Below, one piece after another: positions 26,134 to 35,412 of a stretch of DNA of 64,000 nucleotides. This DNA comes from Aliidiomarina haloalkalitolerans (GTDB lineage Bacteria; Pseudomonadota; Gammaproteobacteria; Enterobacterales; Alteromonadaceae). The notes beneath the pieces were generated by a model. The model did no database searches. It was not told the DNA's origin and saw nothing but the letters and a program-made list of their open reading frames with translations. The stretch covers positions 1 to 64,000 of the forward strand of contig NZ_PIPI01000006.1 in the NCBI RefSeq assembly GCF_003987315.1, written 5' to 3'. The position numbers were made by a program, and so were the translations under genes. Positions within the stretch are counted from its first letter, which is position 1; every line of letters starts with the position of its first letter.

Positions 26134-27807
26134 ATGCGCCACCTTTGGTTAGGTGCGTCAGCGCTCGTTTTGCTAGCCGCATGTGCAGAAGCACCACAGC
26201 AAACAGAGGTTGACCCATACGCACCGCAAGCAGACGCTGAAGGGCTGATTGACGCCCATTTTAGCGATACCTACCGGGAACATTTACGCACACTTTCGTC
26301 TGATGAGTTCGAAGGCCGTGCTCCAGGTACTCGTGGTGAGGAACTCACTATCGATTACATCGCCGGCATTATGCGTGATCTCGGCATTCAGTCGTTCACG
26401 AATGAAGACTACACGCAGCCTGTGCCGCTAGTCCGTATCGCGCCAAGTCGCGTGACCAACATGCAACTTGAACACAATGGCGAAACGAGCGAGTTTGCCT
26501 ATCGCAGTGAAATGATGGGTTGGACTAATCGTGTGCTTGACGGCGTGACTGTTGAAAACAGCGACATGGTATTTGTTGGCTACGGTATTGTTGCACCTGA
26601 GTTTGGCTGGAACGATTACGAAGGTCTCGATGTGGAAGGCAAAACCGTGGTGATGTTTGTTAACGACCCAGGTTATGCCACGCAAGATCCTGCGCTCTTC
26701 AACGGCAACGCGATGACTTACTATGGTCGTTGGACCTACAAATTTGAAGAAGCTGCCCGCCAAGGTGCAACCGGTGCGATTATTATTCATGAAGACGGTC
26801 CAGCAGGTTATGGCTGGGGCGTCATCGCTGGTGGTTCACCGGTTCGGTTCACCATGAAAACTGAAAACAACAACATGCATCGCGTCGAGCTTGAAGGATG
26901 GGTGACCGCTGATAGCGCTGAAAAATTGTTTGCGAATGCGGGCATGTCGTTGGCAGAAGCGCACGAACTAGCGCTATCGTCAGACTTTGCTCCGGTTGAC
27001 CTAAACACCAGCGTGTCAATGATTGTTGAAAACGAGTTCTCTTATCTCGATACCCACAATATTGTTGGCTACATCGAGGGCAGTAAGTACCCAGAAGAGC
27101 ACATTATTTATATGGCGCACTGGGACCACATGGGTGTTGACCCAATCAGCGGCGAAATTTTTAACGGTGCTCAAGACAACGCAACTGGGACAGCTGCATT
27201 ACTGTCTATGGCAGAGAAATTTGCTGCTGGTGAAACACCAGAGCGAACTGTTGTGTTTGCGTTTGTCGGCGCTGAAGAACGCGGTCTACTTGGCTCTGCT
27301 TGGTACGCCGAAAACCCGTTAATGCCTCTGGGTAAAACCGTAGCTGGCTTTAACATGGACATGTTCTATGCTCATGGCCCAGTGCGTGACTTTGTTGTGG
27401 TCGGTTGGAATAATTCCAACATGCAAGACTTTGCTGAGTCGCACGTCATAGCGCAAAACCGCTACATGTCACCAGAAAACAACCCAGAAGCGGGGATTTT
27501 CTACCGCTCGGATCACTTCAGCCTTGCCAAGCAAGGTGTGCCAGTACTCTATGCAAAAGGCGGCGTTGATCACTTCACGCTTGGCCGCGAGTACGGTGAG
27601 CGCGAAGCAGCTGAATTTATTGCTAACCGCTATCACAAAGTTGCTGACAAATACGACCCAGAGTGGGATTTACGCGGCATTCACCAAGACATGTGGGTGT
27701 TTTTCCGCACCGGCCGTGACCTGGCCAATAGTCGTGTTTGGCCGCAATGGGCAGCCGGTAATGAGTTTGAAGCGAAGCGCTTAGAAACCGAAGACATGCG
27801 CCGTTAA
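26134..27807 (+). CDS. M28-family zinc aminopeptidase-like lipoprotein
   Basis: A 557-residue lipoprotein with lipobox LLAAC at residues 15-19. The catalytic M28 domain shows its metal ligands in order: AHWDHMG, GAQDNATGTA (bridging Asp), GAEERGLLGS (catalytic and ligand Glu), NMDMF and SDHFSLAKQGVP (His). A PA-type insert lies at about residues 120-260. Such enzymes trim N-terminal residues from peptides in the periplasm or at the outer membrane. The frame is open from 25999, but the ATG at 26134 starts the signal and has AGAGGA upstream. A T-rich terminator follows. Confidence 0.9.
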   Translation: MRHLWLGASALVLLAACAEAPQQTEVDPYAPQADAEGLIDAHFSDTYREHLRTLSSDEFEGRAPGTRGEELTIDYIAGIMRDLGIQSFTNEDYTQPVPLVRIAPSRVTNMQLEHNGETSEFAYRSEMMGWTNRVLDGVTVENSDMVFVGYGIVAPEFGWNDYEGLDVEGKTVVMFVNDPGYATQDPALFNGNAMTYYGRWTYKFEEAARQGATGAIIIHEDGPAGYGWGVIAGGSPVRFTMKTENNNMHRVELEGWVTADSAEKLFANAGMSLAEAHELALSSDFAPVDLNTSVSMIVENEFSYLDTHNIVGYIEGSKYPEEHIIYMAHWDHMGVDPISGEIFNGAQDNATGTAALLSMAEKFAAGETPERTVVFAFVGAEERGLLGSAWYAENPLMPLGKTVAGFNMDMFYAHGPVRDFVVVGWNNSNMQDFAESHVIAQNRYMSPENNPEAGIFYRSDHFSLAKQGVPVLYAKGGVDHFTLGREYGEREAAEFIANRYHKVADKYDPEWDLRGIHQDMWVFFRTGRDLANSRVWPQWAAGNEFEAKRLETEDMRR

Positions 27808-27829
27808 TCATTACGCAATTATGTTATTG

Positions 27830-27865
27830 AAAGCTGGAAGCCGCTCGCGTCCTCCAGCTTTTTTT
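27830..27865 (+). terminator. terminator of the M28 peptidase gene
   Basis: The hairpin AAGCTGGA/TCCAGCTT (27831-27838 and 27853-27860) is followed by seven T. It lies between two convergent genes. Confidence 0.82.
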
Positions 27866-27873
27866 GTGCTTCC

Positions 27874-28917
27874 TTAAGCGGAAAGAGCGACGCGCTGGGT
27901 GTGCTGCCAGAGCCGTTGATGGAGCTCGGTAACCGGTTCATAGGCTCCATTCGCAAGCCAGTCAGCAAGTACAGGGCCGGCATCCGGCCATTCCATGCGC
28001 ACTCTAAGATTGCTTTCGAGCCATTGCTCAACATAATTGGCATTCAGCGAGTCCATGACCGCTGCGAGCTGACGAGTGGCTAAGCAATGGGCGTTTGCAA
28101 GCTGTTCGAATTGTCCTGTCAGAGGCTTAACGAGTAGCTTCTTACCATAGGCAAGTGCCTCACTGCTGGTTTCGAAGCCTGCGTTAGCAATCACGCCTTC
28201 TGCGCGAGCGAAGGCGTTGGCAAAGCCTTGCCGCGATGGCGGAAAGCATTGAATGTGACCATTGTCCTGACGCTGTGCATCAGGGTGGTACACTGCAAAC
28301 TGATACTCAGGAAAGTTCTGTAAGAGCGCCAATACTTGAGGCAAGGGTTCAAACGGCAAATACACCAAAATTTCTTGGCTCAGGGTCGGCAAAGCACCTG
28401 CGGGCTGGTGAATCAATGGCGGTAGCACATGCGCACCAATGTCTTCCCAGTGCATTCCGACCGTCACATCACACGGAGCAAATTGGCGCAGCATGGCGCG
28501 CTGAAGCAATGTCGTCGGCAATGCTGGTGTTTGCTTAAAGAATGCGTACTGACGGCCCAAGCCGATACAACGAACACCTTGACGGCGAGCCGCCCAAGCG
28601 GTCACCGGCTCAAAATCAGTGACCACTAAGTCATAGCGACTAAGGTCTAAATCTCGAACGTCTTGCCAAAACTGCGTCCACGGGTTGTGGCTGAGGGTAT
28701 CCAGCACGGAAACACGACCATCGCGCACCTGAAAGCTCAAACCTTGACGCCACTGGTAGTCACCGAAGGCTTCCATGTCGAATAATTTTTCTGGGGCACG
28801 ACCAGATACTAAAAAATCGGTTTGCACCTCAGGATAGAACGACAGCGCTTGCGCTAACGCATGACAGCGGCTGATATGGCCATTTCCCGTGCCTTGAACA
28901 CCAATTAATATCTTCAT
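27874..28917 (-). CDS. MJ1255/VC2487-type glycosyltransferase-like protein
   Basis: A 347-residue protein of the MurG-like GT-B fold. The N-terminal GTGNGHISRCHALA is the glycine-rich acceptor-side motif. The C-terminal half has ANAGFETSSEALAYGKKLLVKP, typical of the nucleotide-sugar site, seen here as NAGFETSSEAL. The family is annotated as glycosyltransferase-like, and the reaction is unknown. A PAP2 phosphatase is 29 bases upstream on the same strand, so the pair may act on a lipid-linked substrate. Confidence 0.78.
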   Translation of the reverse strand: MKILIGVQGTGNGHISRCHALAQALSFYPEVQTDFLVSGRAPEKLFDMEAFGDYQWRQGLSFQVRDGRVSVLDTLSHNPWTQFWQDVRDLDLSRYDLVVTDFEPVTAWAARRQGVRCIGLGRQYAFFKQTPALPTTLLQRAMLRQFAPCDVTVGMHWEDIGAHVLPPLIHQPAGALPTLSQEILVYLPFEPLPQVLALLQNFPEYQFAVYHPDAQRQDNGHIQCFPPSRQGFANAFARAEGVIANAGFETSSEALAYGKKLLVKPLTGQFEQLANAHCLATRQLAAVMDSLNANYVEQWLESNLRVRMEWPDAGPVLADWLANGAYEPVTELHQRLWQHTQRVALSA

Positions 28918-28946
28918 GTGTGCATCCTTTTAGCGAGACTCAGTGC

Positions 28947-29525
28947 TTAAATTGCACCGCTCAGTGACAATGCCAACCAAGCGAGAGCAGAACCTAATGC
29001 CGCCCCAGCCAGAATGTCGGTCGGGTAATGCACACCTAAGGCAATACGCGACAAGCCAACTAATGCAGCCCAAATAAACACCGGGATAGCGAGAGCTGGC
29101 AACATGGCCGCGGTGACTGTCGCAAATAGAAATGCTGCCGTGGTGTGGCCAGAAGGAAAACTGAATTTATCGCTCGCTTGAATTAAAGAAGCAAAGTGCG
29201 GCAAGCGAGAGTACGGGCGACTGCGGCGCAGGGTGTTCTTCAGTAGCCAATAGATCGGAAGTTCGAGAGCGAAAGCAAGCAATAAAATTTGCAGAACCGG
29301 CAGCGCCAAGGGCGAACCGACGGCAAACAATGCGAGGCTAAAAATCAGGTAGCCATAGCCATCACCTGAGCGTGATATCCAGCGCGCTAACGCACCATCA
29401 CCAGGTCGACGCAACTGTTGACTGAGCCAACAAAAGCAGCGATCTTCGAACTGCTGAACCTGCATCCACTTGGTCAACGGCGGCGATTTTCGATTACTTG
29501 CAAGGCTTGACGTTTTCATCATCAT
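28947..29525 (-). CDS. PAP2-family membrane phosphatase
   Basis: A 192-residue inner-membrane acid phosphatase-like protein. The three PAP2 motifs are present: KNTLRRSRP, PSGHT and SRIALGVHYPTD. About five transmembrane segments are seen between residues 55 and 190. Substrates of this family include phosphatidic acid, phosphatidylglycerophosphate and undecaprenyl diphosphate. Sequence does not decide among them. It precedes a glycosyltransferase-like gene by 29 bases, forming a two-gene unit. The start may be any of three successive ATG codons. Confidence 0.85.
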   Translation of the reverse strand: MMMKTSSLASNRKSPPLTKWMQVQQFEDRCFCWLSQQLRRPGDGALARWISRSGDGYGYLIFSLALFAVGSPLALPVLQILLLAFALELPIYWLLKNTLRRSRPYSRLPHFASLIQASDKFSFPSGHTTAAFLFATVTAAMLPALAIPVFIWAALVGLSRIALGVHYPTDILAGAALGSALAWLALSLSGAI

Positions 29526-29718
29526 GGCTCCCGTCTTTCAATTGCAGCTAGTGTAGGCGGGGGCGATGACAGATTTGTTACAGCGCGATGATCGTTTGGT
29601 TAATTATTCGCCAGCCTCGGGCTTCCTTTCTGCGCTTGGTTCTTGCTTTCTGAGTGGGGCCTGAGGCATGATGCAAGCCTCTTTGCAACGATACAGAAAC
29701 GGCTAGGAAAATGACGCC

Positions 29719-30294
29719 ATGATGCAACTATTCGGAAGTTTTACCTCACCATTTGTCCGTCATATTCGGATAGCCTTGGCGGACACTGGTTTAGCTCATG
29801 ATTTTGTCGAAACTGATTATGGCCAGAGTGCGGTTGGTTCACCAGCACAGCGAGTGCCATTTTTACGCACCGAAGTCAGTGGCAGAACACTGCAGCTGAA
29901 CGATTCCACTTCAATTCTTAAGTTTATCCGCGAGTCGGCCGGAGAGTCGTTCTGCGCCGACGTCGAGTCACTGGATTTATACTGCTTGATTAATACCGCT
30001 CTCGACACCACAGTTAATCTGTTTTTACTTGAGCGCGAAGGCTTAACGAGCGATGCAAATCCGTATCTACAACGGCAAGCTGCTCGCATTCAAACGTCGT
30101 TACAAGCACTGGAAGACTATCCTTGGCCAGCCCAATTGCCATGGAATGATGCTGGTATTCGCTTGGCCTGCTTTATGGATTGGGCACTTTTCCGTCAGCG
30201 TTTAGACTTTAGCAACTATCCAAAGTTACTGAAATTACTCAACGATGCGAAAGCTCAGCCATCGTTTGTTGCCACCGCACCGCCTCAGGGTTAA
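29719..30294 (+). CDS. glutathione S-transferase family protein
   Basis: A 191-residue protein with an N-terminal thioredoxin-like domain (GSFTSPFVRHIRIAL at residues 5-19, then VPFLRTEV and NDSTSILKFI) and a short helical C-terminal domain. The serine in SPFVR is at the usual catalytic position. The function is likely glutathione-dependent conjugation or reduction in the cytoplasm. It is followed after 6 bases by an EamA transporter and probably shares a transcript with it. It starts with two ATG codons in a row. Confidence 0.82.
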   Translation: MMQLFGSFTSPFVRHIRIALADTGLAHDFVETDYGQSAVGSPAQRVPFLRTEVSGRTLQLNDSTSILKFIRESAGESFCADVESLDLYCLINTALDTTVNLFLLEREGLTSDANPYLQRQAARIQTSLQALEDYPWPAQLPWNDAGIRLACFMDWALFRQRLDFSNYPKLLKLLNDAKAQPSFVATAPPQG

Positions 30295-30300
30295 TCAGTC

Positions 30301-31200
30301 ATGGCCGCTGAACGTCGCGCATTTCTCTTGGCGTTAGCGGCCGTTTTGTTATGGTCGACAGTCGCGACTGCATTTAAAATCACGCTAACCTATCTCTCAC
30401 CACTGCAAATGGTTGCGGCAGCAAGTGCAGTTTCTTTTATGTTTTTGCTCATCGTGATTTTGGTGCAACAGCGCCAGCACGAAATCATTCCCGAGCTACG
30501 CAAACACTTTCGCTATTATCTCATTCTCGGTTTGTTAAACCCGTTGGTTTACTACCTCGTTTTGTTTCAAGCCTATACCTTGCTGCCAGCCTCTCAAGCA
30601 CAACCATTAAATTACACCTGGGCGATTGCATTAACGCTCATGGCGGCATTATTTCTCGGGCAAAAAATCAGAAAGCGGGACTGGATCGCCTGTGTACTTG
30701 GTTATTTAGGTGTATTAGTGATCGCCACTCGCGGCGATATCCTCGGCCTTAATTTCACCAGTGCTGCGGGCGTTGGCTGGGCGTTACTATCGACTTTCCT
30801 GTGGGCGGGCTATTGGATTTTAAATACCCGCCATAGCTCCGAGCCTGTTTTAACCTTATTGGTTTGCTTTGGAATCTCATTACCATTTTCAATTGGTGCG
30901 AGTTGGTACTTTAGCGACTGGAGTGGAATTCCTTGGCAAGGCTGGGCCGCCGTGACTTACGTCGGTCTATTTGAAATGGGCTTAACTTTCGTGTTGTGGC
31001 TAAAAGCGATGAAATTGACGCAAAACACCGCAAAAATAAGCAATTTGATCTTTATTTCACCATTTATCTCGTTAGTCTTACTCGCCGTTATCATTGGCGA
31101 AACGATTTATCCGGCGACTGTGATTGGCCTCATTTTGATTGTTAGTGGATTGGTCATTCAACAATGGCGCCGGCGCACGCGTGTGGCCGGCGAAGGTTGA
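30301..31200 (+). CDS. EamA/DMT-family permease
   Basis: A 299-residue inner-membrane protein with ten predicted helices in two EamA repeats. The first begins at LLALAAVLLWSTVATAFK. The second follows about residue 150 (GVGWALLSTFLWAGYWI). Members export metabolites or drugs, and the substrate is unknown here. It directly follows a glutathione S-transferase gene with 6 bases between. It ends 2 bases before the convergent XRE-regulator gene. Confidence 0.88.
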   Translation: MAAERRAFLLALAAVLLWSTVATAFKITLTYLSPLQMVAAASAVSFMFLLIVILVQQRQHEIIPELRKHFRYYLILGLLNPLVYYLVLFQAYTLLPASQAQPLNYTWAIALTLMAALFLGQKIRKRDWIACVLGYLGVLVIATRGDILGLNFTSAAGVGWALLSTFLWAGYWILNTRHSSEPVLTLLVCFGISLPFSIGASWYFSDWSGIPWQGWAAVTYVGLFEMGLTFVLWLKAMKLTQNTAKISNLIFISPFISLVLLAVIIGETIYPATVIGLILIVSGLVIQQWRRRTRVAGEG

Positions 31201-31202
31201 GG

Positions 31203-31511
31203 TTAGCTACCGTTAAACAGTACAGTAACAACGACACCCGCTGCAAAACCAATCAGTAACGCCAAGCAGGTTGGTAATAACCAAACTGGTTTAGCACGGC
31301 CTTGATCGGCACTCGGCGTTTGCGACAACAAGTCTTCGCGTGCCACCTCGAGTACCGCACAAATTGCGTTGCAGGTTTCTAAAGAGCCTTGCCCTTGGCT
31401 TTCGACGCGCTGGATCGTGCGCAAACTGAGTCCAGCAACATCGCCCAACTGTTGTTGCGTCCAACCTTTTTGCAGGCGCTTTTCACGGACAATTTCAGCA
31501 TTTACATTCAT
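31203..31511 (-). CDS. membrane-anchored XRE-type transcriptional regulator
   Basis: A 102-residue protein with a Cro/CI-type helix-turn-helix in residues 5-62 (KGWTQQQLGDVAGLSLRTIQ). A short linker leads to a single C-terminal hydrophobic helix (about residues 77-98). DNA-binding at one end and a membrane anchor at the other imply a regulator tethered to the inner membrane. It starts 12 bases after the stop of a small membrane-protein gene, which may be its partner. Family members with this layout are known, but their signals are mostly not. Confidence 0.83.
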   Translation of the reverse strand: MNVNAEIVREKRLQKGWTQQQLGDVAGLSLRTIQRVESQGQGSLETCNAICAVLEVAREDLLSQTPSADQGRAKPVWLLPTCLALLIGFAAGVVVTVLFNGS

Positions 31512-31523
31512 CCCAAAGTCACC

Positions 31524-31985
31524 TTACCCAAAAAAGAAGTATTTCGTGAGCTTGGCAAACGTGTAGCCGACACCGTAACCAACCACAAGACCAATCAATA
31601 AACTGCTAATCCAGCGCCAGGTCGACTGCTTCGGTTTTTCTCCTTTTTGCTCTTCCGCGAACAAGATAATTTCATCTTGGTCAATTAGCTGCTCGCCCCG
31701 GTAGAGCTCGGCGACATAAATGCCACGAAAGGCATCGCCCCAACTCCGTACGCCGACTTTCAAAGAAAGTGTTTCACCATCTACCTGAAAAGTATGGGTG
31801 CTCATTTTTCGATAAGACCGGTTTGTAGAAACAAGCTCGTCATTCAGGTAAATCTTCTCAGCGCCGCTGAAGCTCGAGAACCAGACGCGAACCTGATGAC
31901 CTCGCACGTCGAAATAGAAGTTGCCGCCGCCACTCATCGACAGAGAGCTTGCGGGTGAGCTTTTAAGTTGGTTGTCGTTGTTCAT
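31524..31985 (-). CDS. hypothetical protein with C-terminal membrane helix
   Basis: A 153-residue protein not recognised as a known family. Residues 15-110 look like beta-rich soluble sequence (FYFDVRGHQVRVWFSSFSG at 23-41, then repeated strand-like stretches). A basic linker leads to a single membrane helix (about 129-148) with a short basic tail. It precedes the membrane-anchored XRE gene by 12 bases. The most economical idea is that this protein and the regulator interact in the membrane. That is inference. Confidence 0.7.
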   Translation of the reverse strand: MNNDNQLKSSPASSLSMSGGGNFYFDVRGHQVRVWFSSFSGAEKIYLNDELVSTNRSYRKMSTHTFQVDGETLSLKVGVRSWGDAFRGIYVAELYRGEQLIDQDEIILFAEEQKGEKPKQSTWRWISSLLIGLVVGYGVGYTFAKLTKYFFFG

Positions 31986-32076
31986 GATTTAATCCTGTGT
32001 TGGGCTGAATTGCTTAAGGTCATTTCAGCACAGGGACGACAAAAAATCGGCGTCAATTATGTGTCAGGCACGCGTT

Positions 32077-32088
32077 TGTCATATGACA
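32077..32088. promoter_or_regulatory. TGTCATATGACA palindrome
   Basis: A perfect 12-bp palindrome lies in the 195-base gap between the XRE-partner gene (minus) and perM (plus). The same gap holds GTGTCAGGCACGCG just before it. It is a candidate operator for the membrane-anchored regulator or for perM. No regulator is proven. Confidence 0.35.
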
Positions 32089-32180
32089 GTCAGCCGCCAA
32101 AGCTTTAATACTAGGTGTTTTTTGCACTATAGTTAATGACTAGATAAAAGTAGTTTCAAAAAAACAAGGACACTTGACGT

Positions 32181-33323
32181 ATGGCGAAATCGGAAGCGAA
32201 CGAAGAAACTTCATCTAAAAACTCAAATGAGTACTCGTATGAAAACTTAAGAACGCCAATTTATGGGCTATTCATTCTCGCCATTTTGTATACCTTCTAC
32301 CTTGCCCATCAAATTGTTCTACCAATCGTGCTCGCTATTCTGGTGACGTTATTATTTTCGCCGGTCGTTGAAAAACTCTACAAGCGGTGGCGAGTTCCAA
32401 AGTCATTATCTGCGCTGCTCTTATTACTTAGTTTGCTTGCAGCGATGGCGGGTATTGTTACCGCTGTCAGTCAACCGCTACTTGAATGGGCCGCTCGAGC
32501 GCCACAAACACTCTCGCAACTACTGGTCGGTGACAGCGACATTCAACGTCATATCAGTACCATCACTGACACCGCAGCGCAAATTGAAGAACAACTCGAA
32601 GAACAAATGGGTGACAATGGCGCTGAAACGCCACAAACTGTCGTATTGCAAACCGATTCTTGGCGCAATCAACTCACTTCTGGCCTCTACCAAACTGCTT
32701 CTGGCGTCCTGTTAGCGCTTGCTTTAACCTATTTCTTGCTCGTGAGTGGCGACCGCATGCTACTCAACCTCGCGGATCAAATGAAACGTCGTAAGCGCCG
32801 GATTATGATGCAGATTATTCGCAGCGGCCAAGAACAAATTGCGCGTTACCTTGGCGTCATCACGCTAACAAATACCAGTATTGGTGTCGCCATCGGTCTC
32901 ATCGCTTGGGCGATGGGCATGCCCTCTCCAGTGGTTTGGGGCCTCATTGTGGCGCTGACACGTTTTATCCCATACTTGGGTGTGTTTATTGCTTTTGCGC
33001 TGCTCACGGTCGTCTCCGTGACCACGTTTGACGAACTCTGGCAAATGGCCGTCGTACCACTTAGCTTTATGGCTATTAGCAGTCTCGTCGGCTTTTTCCT
33101 CGAACCTTATATTCATGGCATGCGACTTGCGGTTAACCCGGTGGTTATTTTTATTGCCATTTTCTTCTGGGGTTGGCTCTGGGGACCGATTGGTGTGTTC
33201 ATTGCAGTGCCATTAATGACGGTGATTATGGTTGTGATTAGCCACATTCCACAAATGAACGGCGTTTATCAAGTGCTATCGAAGGACAGCGTTCAAGTCT
33301 TGCGTAAAAAGGAACAGTCATGA
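32181..33323 (+). CDS. PerM/AI-2E family transporter-like protein
   Basis: A 380-residue inner-membrane protein of the AI-2E family exporter superfamily (PerM/TqsA type). Hydrophobic helices occur at about residues 25-70, 75-98, 175-195 and from 225 to 365, with the family pattern in the last block (PSPVVWGLIVALTRFIPYLG). Members include autoinducer-2 exporters and Na+(Li+)/H+ antiporters. Which applies here is not clear. Its stop overlaps the pirin start (ATGA), so the two are translationally coupled. AAGGA precedes the start. Confidence 0.88.
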   Translation: MAKSEANEETSSKNSNEYSYENLRTPIYGLFILAILYTFYLAHQIVLPIVLAILVTLLFSPVVEKLYKRWRVPKSLSALLLLLSLLAAMAGIVTAVSQPLLEWAARAPQTLSQLLVGDSDIQRHISTITDTAAQIEEQLEEQMGDNGAETPQTVVLQTDSWRNQLTSGLYQTASGVLLALALTYFLLVSGDRMLLNLADQMKRRKRRIMMQIIRSGQEQIARYLGVITLTNTSIGVAIGLIAWAMGMPSPVVWGLIVALTRFIPYLGVFIAFALLTVVSVTTFDELWQMAVVPLSFMAISSLVGFFLEPYIHGMRLAVNPVVIFIAIFFWGWLWGPIGVFIAVPLMTVIMVVISHIPQMNGVYQVLSKDSVQVLRKKEQS

Positions 33324-34249
33324 GTCGTGAATCCGAAGCGGACACAGAATACACCAGTGATACCAGCCTCTGTAAAACTAAACGTATTCAGGCGCGAATG
33401 TCCGACGTCGGCGGCATCCCTGTAGCGCGCACCTTGCCAACCAAAGCACAGCGCACCATTGGGCCTTGGTGTTTTCTTGACCATGCCGGCCCAGTTGAGT
33501 TTGCAGTCGGTGAGTCGGGTATGCAAGTTGGGCCACATCCACACACCTGCCTACAGACCTTTACGTGGATGTTAGCCGGTGAAGTGCTGCATCGCGACAG
33601 TCTCGGTAGTCGCCAAGTGATTCGCCCTGGCGAAGTGAACCTGATGACCGCAGGCCAAGGCATTTGCCATACCGAAGAGTCCATTTTAAGTGCTGAAGCA
33701 GGTCGCGGACTTCACGCCGCGCAATTATGGATTGCCCTCCCTGAAGATCAGCAAGACTGCGCGCCAGCATTTGAGCATTATCCCGACTTACCAACTCGTC
33801 ACGAACAGGGCGTACAGCTCACCGTACTGATTGGCGAATATGATGGCACACAAGCACCAACTCGTCATTTCTCACCGATTTTAGGTCTCGACATCCACTT
33901 TGAGCACGATAGCGAAATCACGCTCAACCTTAATCGACAATTCGAGCACGGCATAACCGGACTCATCGGGCATTTCCAAGTAAATGGAGAACGCTTTGCA
34001 CAAGACGAGCTAGCTGTGCTTGCCAATGGCGTGAGTCACGTCACGATTGCAGCCCAAGCCGGTACACGTTTATTAGTGATTGGCGGTGAGCCGTTAGCGA
34101 AACCGATCACAATTTGGTGGAATTACGTAGGGTATAGTAAGGACTACATTAGCCAAGCGCAGCAAGACTGGCATGCGCATCACGAACGCTTTGGCGATGT
34201 ACCGAACAGCAACGCGGCTCGCATGCAGGGGCCGAAAGTTCCATGGTAA
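33320..34249 (+). CDS. pirin-family protein
   Basis: A 309-residue bicupin of the pirin family. The metal ligands are visible in GPHPHTCLQTFTW and GICHTEES, the order HxH...HxE seen in pirins, and both beta-barrels are present. Bacterial pirins can act as quercetinase-like enzymes or as redox-linked partners of metabolic enzymes. The role here is unknown. The start overlaps the perM stop, and a flavin reductase gene follows after 19 bases, suggesting a three-gene unit. Confidence 0.93.
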   Translation: MSRESEADTEYTSDTSLCKTKRIQARMSDVGGIPVARTLPTKAQRTIGPWCFLDHAGPVEFAVGESGMQVGPHPHTCLQTFTWMLAGEVLHRDSLGSRQVIRPGEVNLMTAGQGICHTEESILSAEAGRGLHAAQLWIALPEDQQDCAPAFEHYPDLPTRHEQGVQLTVLIGEYDGTQAPTRHFSPILGLDIHFEHDSEITLNLNRQFEHGITGLIGHFQVNGERFAQDELAVLANGVSHVTIAAQAGTRLLVIGGEPLAKPITIWWNYVGYSKDYISQAQQDWHAHHERFGDVPNSNAARMQGPKVPW

Positions 34250-34268
34250 CCATCTGCGAGGAGTTTGT

Positions 34269-34835
34269 ATGACACAGTCGAAGAAAAAGATTCTAGCTTT
34301 TGCAGGCAGCCTTCGTGCTGACAGTTTCAATAAGAAATTAATTCAAAACGCCGTAAAAATTGCCGAGAGTGAGGGCCATGAGGTCACACTTATCGATTTA
34401 AATGACTTCCCATTACCGATTTATAACGGCGACATTGAAGACGCAGGCATGCCTGACAAGGTTCGTGAACTGCAAGCGCTGTTCGCCAAACATGACAGCT
34501 TTCTCATCGCTACACCCGAGTACAACGGTGCTGTTCCCGCTCTCGTTAAAAACACGTTAGACTGGATGTCACGTTCGCTAGAGAATGGCGACTCCGGAAT
34601 CACCTTGTTTAAAGGAAAAGTTGTCGGCATTATTTCAGCTAGCCCAGGAGCACTTGGTGGTTTGCGCGCTTTACTAGCACTTCGCGACCAATTAGCTAAG
34701 CTAAGCTTGTGGGTTGCACCAACGCAATTTGCCCTAAGTAAAGCGCATGAGGCATTTGCAGAAGACGGTTCATTCAAAGATGAAGAACAAGCCAAACGGA
34801 TTAAAGCTGTCATTGCCGATATGGCAGCCTTCTAA
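34269..34835 (+). CDS. NADPH-dependent FMN reductase (flavodoxin-like)
   Basis: A 188-residue flavodoxin-fold enzyme. The FMN-phosphate loop is AGSLRADSFNKKL and the second flavin loop PEYNGAVPALVKNTLDW. Members reduce FMN, quinones or azo dyes with NAD(P)H in the cytoplasm. The frame is open from 34173, but the ATG at 34269 is chosen for its GAGGAG site and family-like start. It follows the pirin gene, a pairing often seen in quinone or stress clusters, and precedes a DUF3617 gene by 13 bases. Confidence 0.92.
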   Translation: MTQSKKKILAFAGSLRADSFNKKLIQNAVKIAESEGHEVTLIDLNDFPLPIYNGDIEDAGMPDKVRELQALFAKHDSFLIATPEYNGAVPALVKNTLDWMSRSLENGDSGITLFKGKVVGIISASPGALGGLRALLALRDQLAKLSLWVAPTQFALSKAHEAFAEDGSFKDEEQAKRIKAVIADMAAF

Positions 34836-34848
34836 AAGGGGAAAGGCC

Positions 34849-35376
34849 ATGAATAAACTAACCATGCTCGTTGCAACGCTCGCTGTGGGGTTCAGCACGA
34901 CCACACTTGCCGACACCATCAAACTCGATATTCAACCGGGTAAATGGAAACACGAATATTCGATGAGTAGTGAAAGTGGTGTTTTCGAAGAAGCCATGAA
35001 TGAAGTTCGCAAGCAACTCGACGCTTTACCTGCTGCTCAGCGACGAATGGTCGAAGACATGATGGCAAGTCAGGGTATGAGCTTGGATATGCAAGGCGCT
35101 AGCCTTGAAATCTGCTTGACCGAGTCTGACTTACAGCAAGGGCTGTTGCCGCAACAAGATGGCTGCACGCAAGAGGTCACTGAACAATCGGGTGACGTGT
35201 TTCAAGTAACCTTTGCCTGCGACTCAAACCCACCAACCAGCGGCCAAGGCACGTTTCGAGTGCACGACCCACGCACGTATTCAGCCCTTGTTACTGTGAA
35301 TACTGAATTTAACGGCAATCCAGAAATTTTGACCATGGAACAAAAGGGCACCTGGTTGCAGCAGGAATGTGATTGA
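34849..35376 (+). CDS. exported DUF3617-family protein
   Basis: A 175-residue protein with a signal peptide (residues 1-21, ending TTLAD). The mature part fits DUF3617 (IQPGKWKHEYSMSSESG near residue 25, two cysteines near ICLTESD and DGCTQEV, and a C-terminal CD). The function is unknown. The true start is the ATG at 34849, with AAAGG upstream. The open frame before it overlaps the reductase gene. It is the fourth gene of a run beginning with perM and lies 36 bases before a SnoaL-like gene. Confidence 0.83.
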   Translation: MNKLTMLVATLAVGFSTTTLADTIKLDIQPGKWKHEYSMSSESGVFEEAMNEVRKQLDALPAAQRRMVEDMMASQGMSLDMQGASLEICLTESDLQQGLLPQQDGCTQEVTEQSGDVFQVTFACDSNPPTSGQGTFRVHDPRTYSALVTVNTEFNGNPEILTMEQKGTWLQQECD

Positions 35377-35412
35377 TAATCGAAATGGCTAAAACTTAAA
35401 AGGGACATGGTC

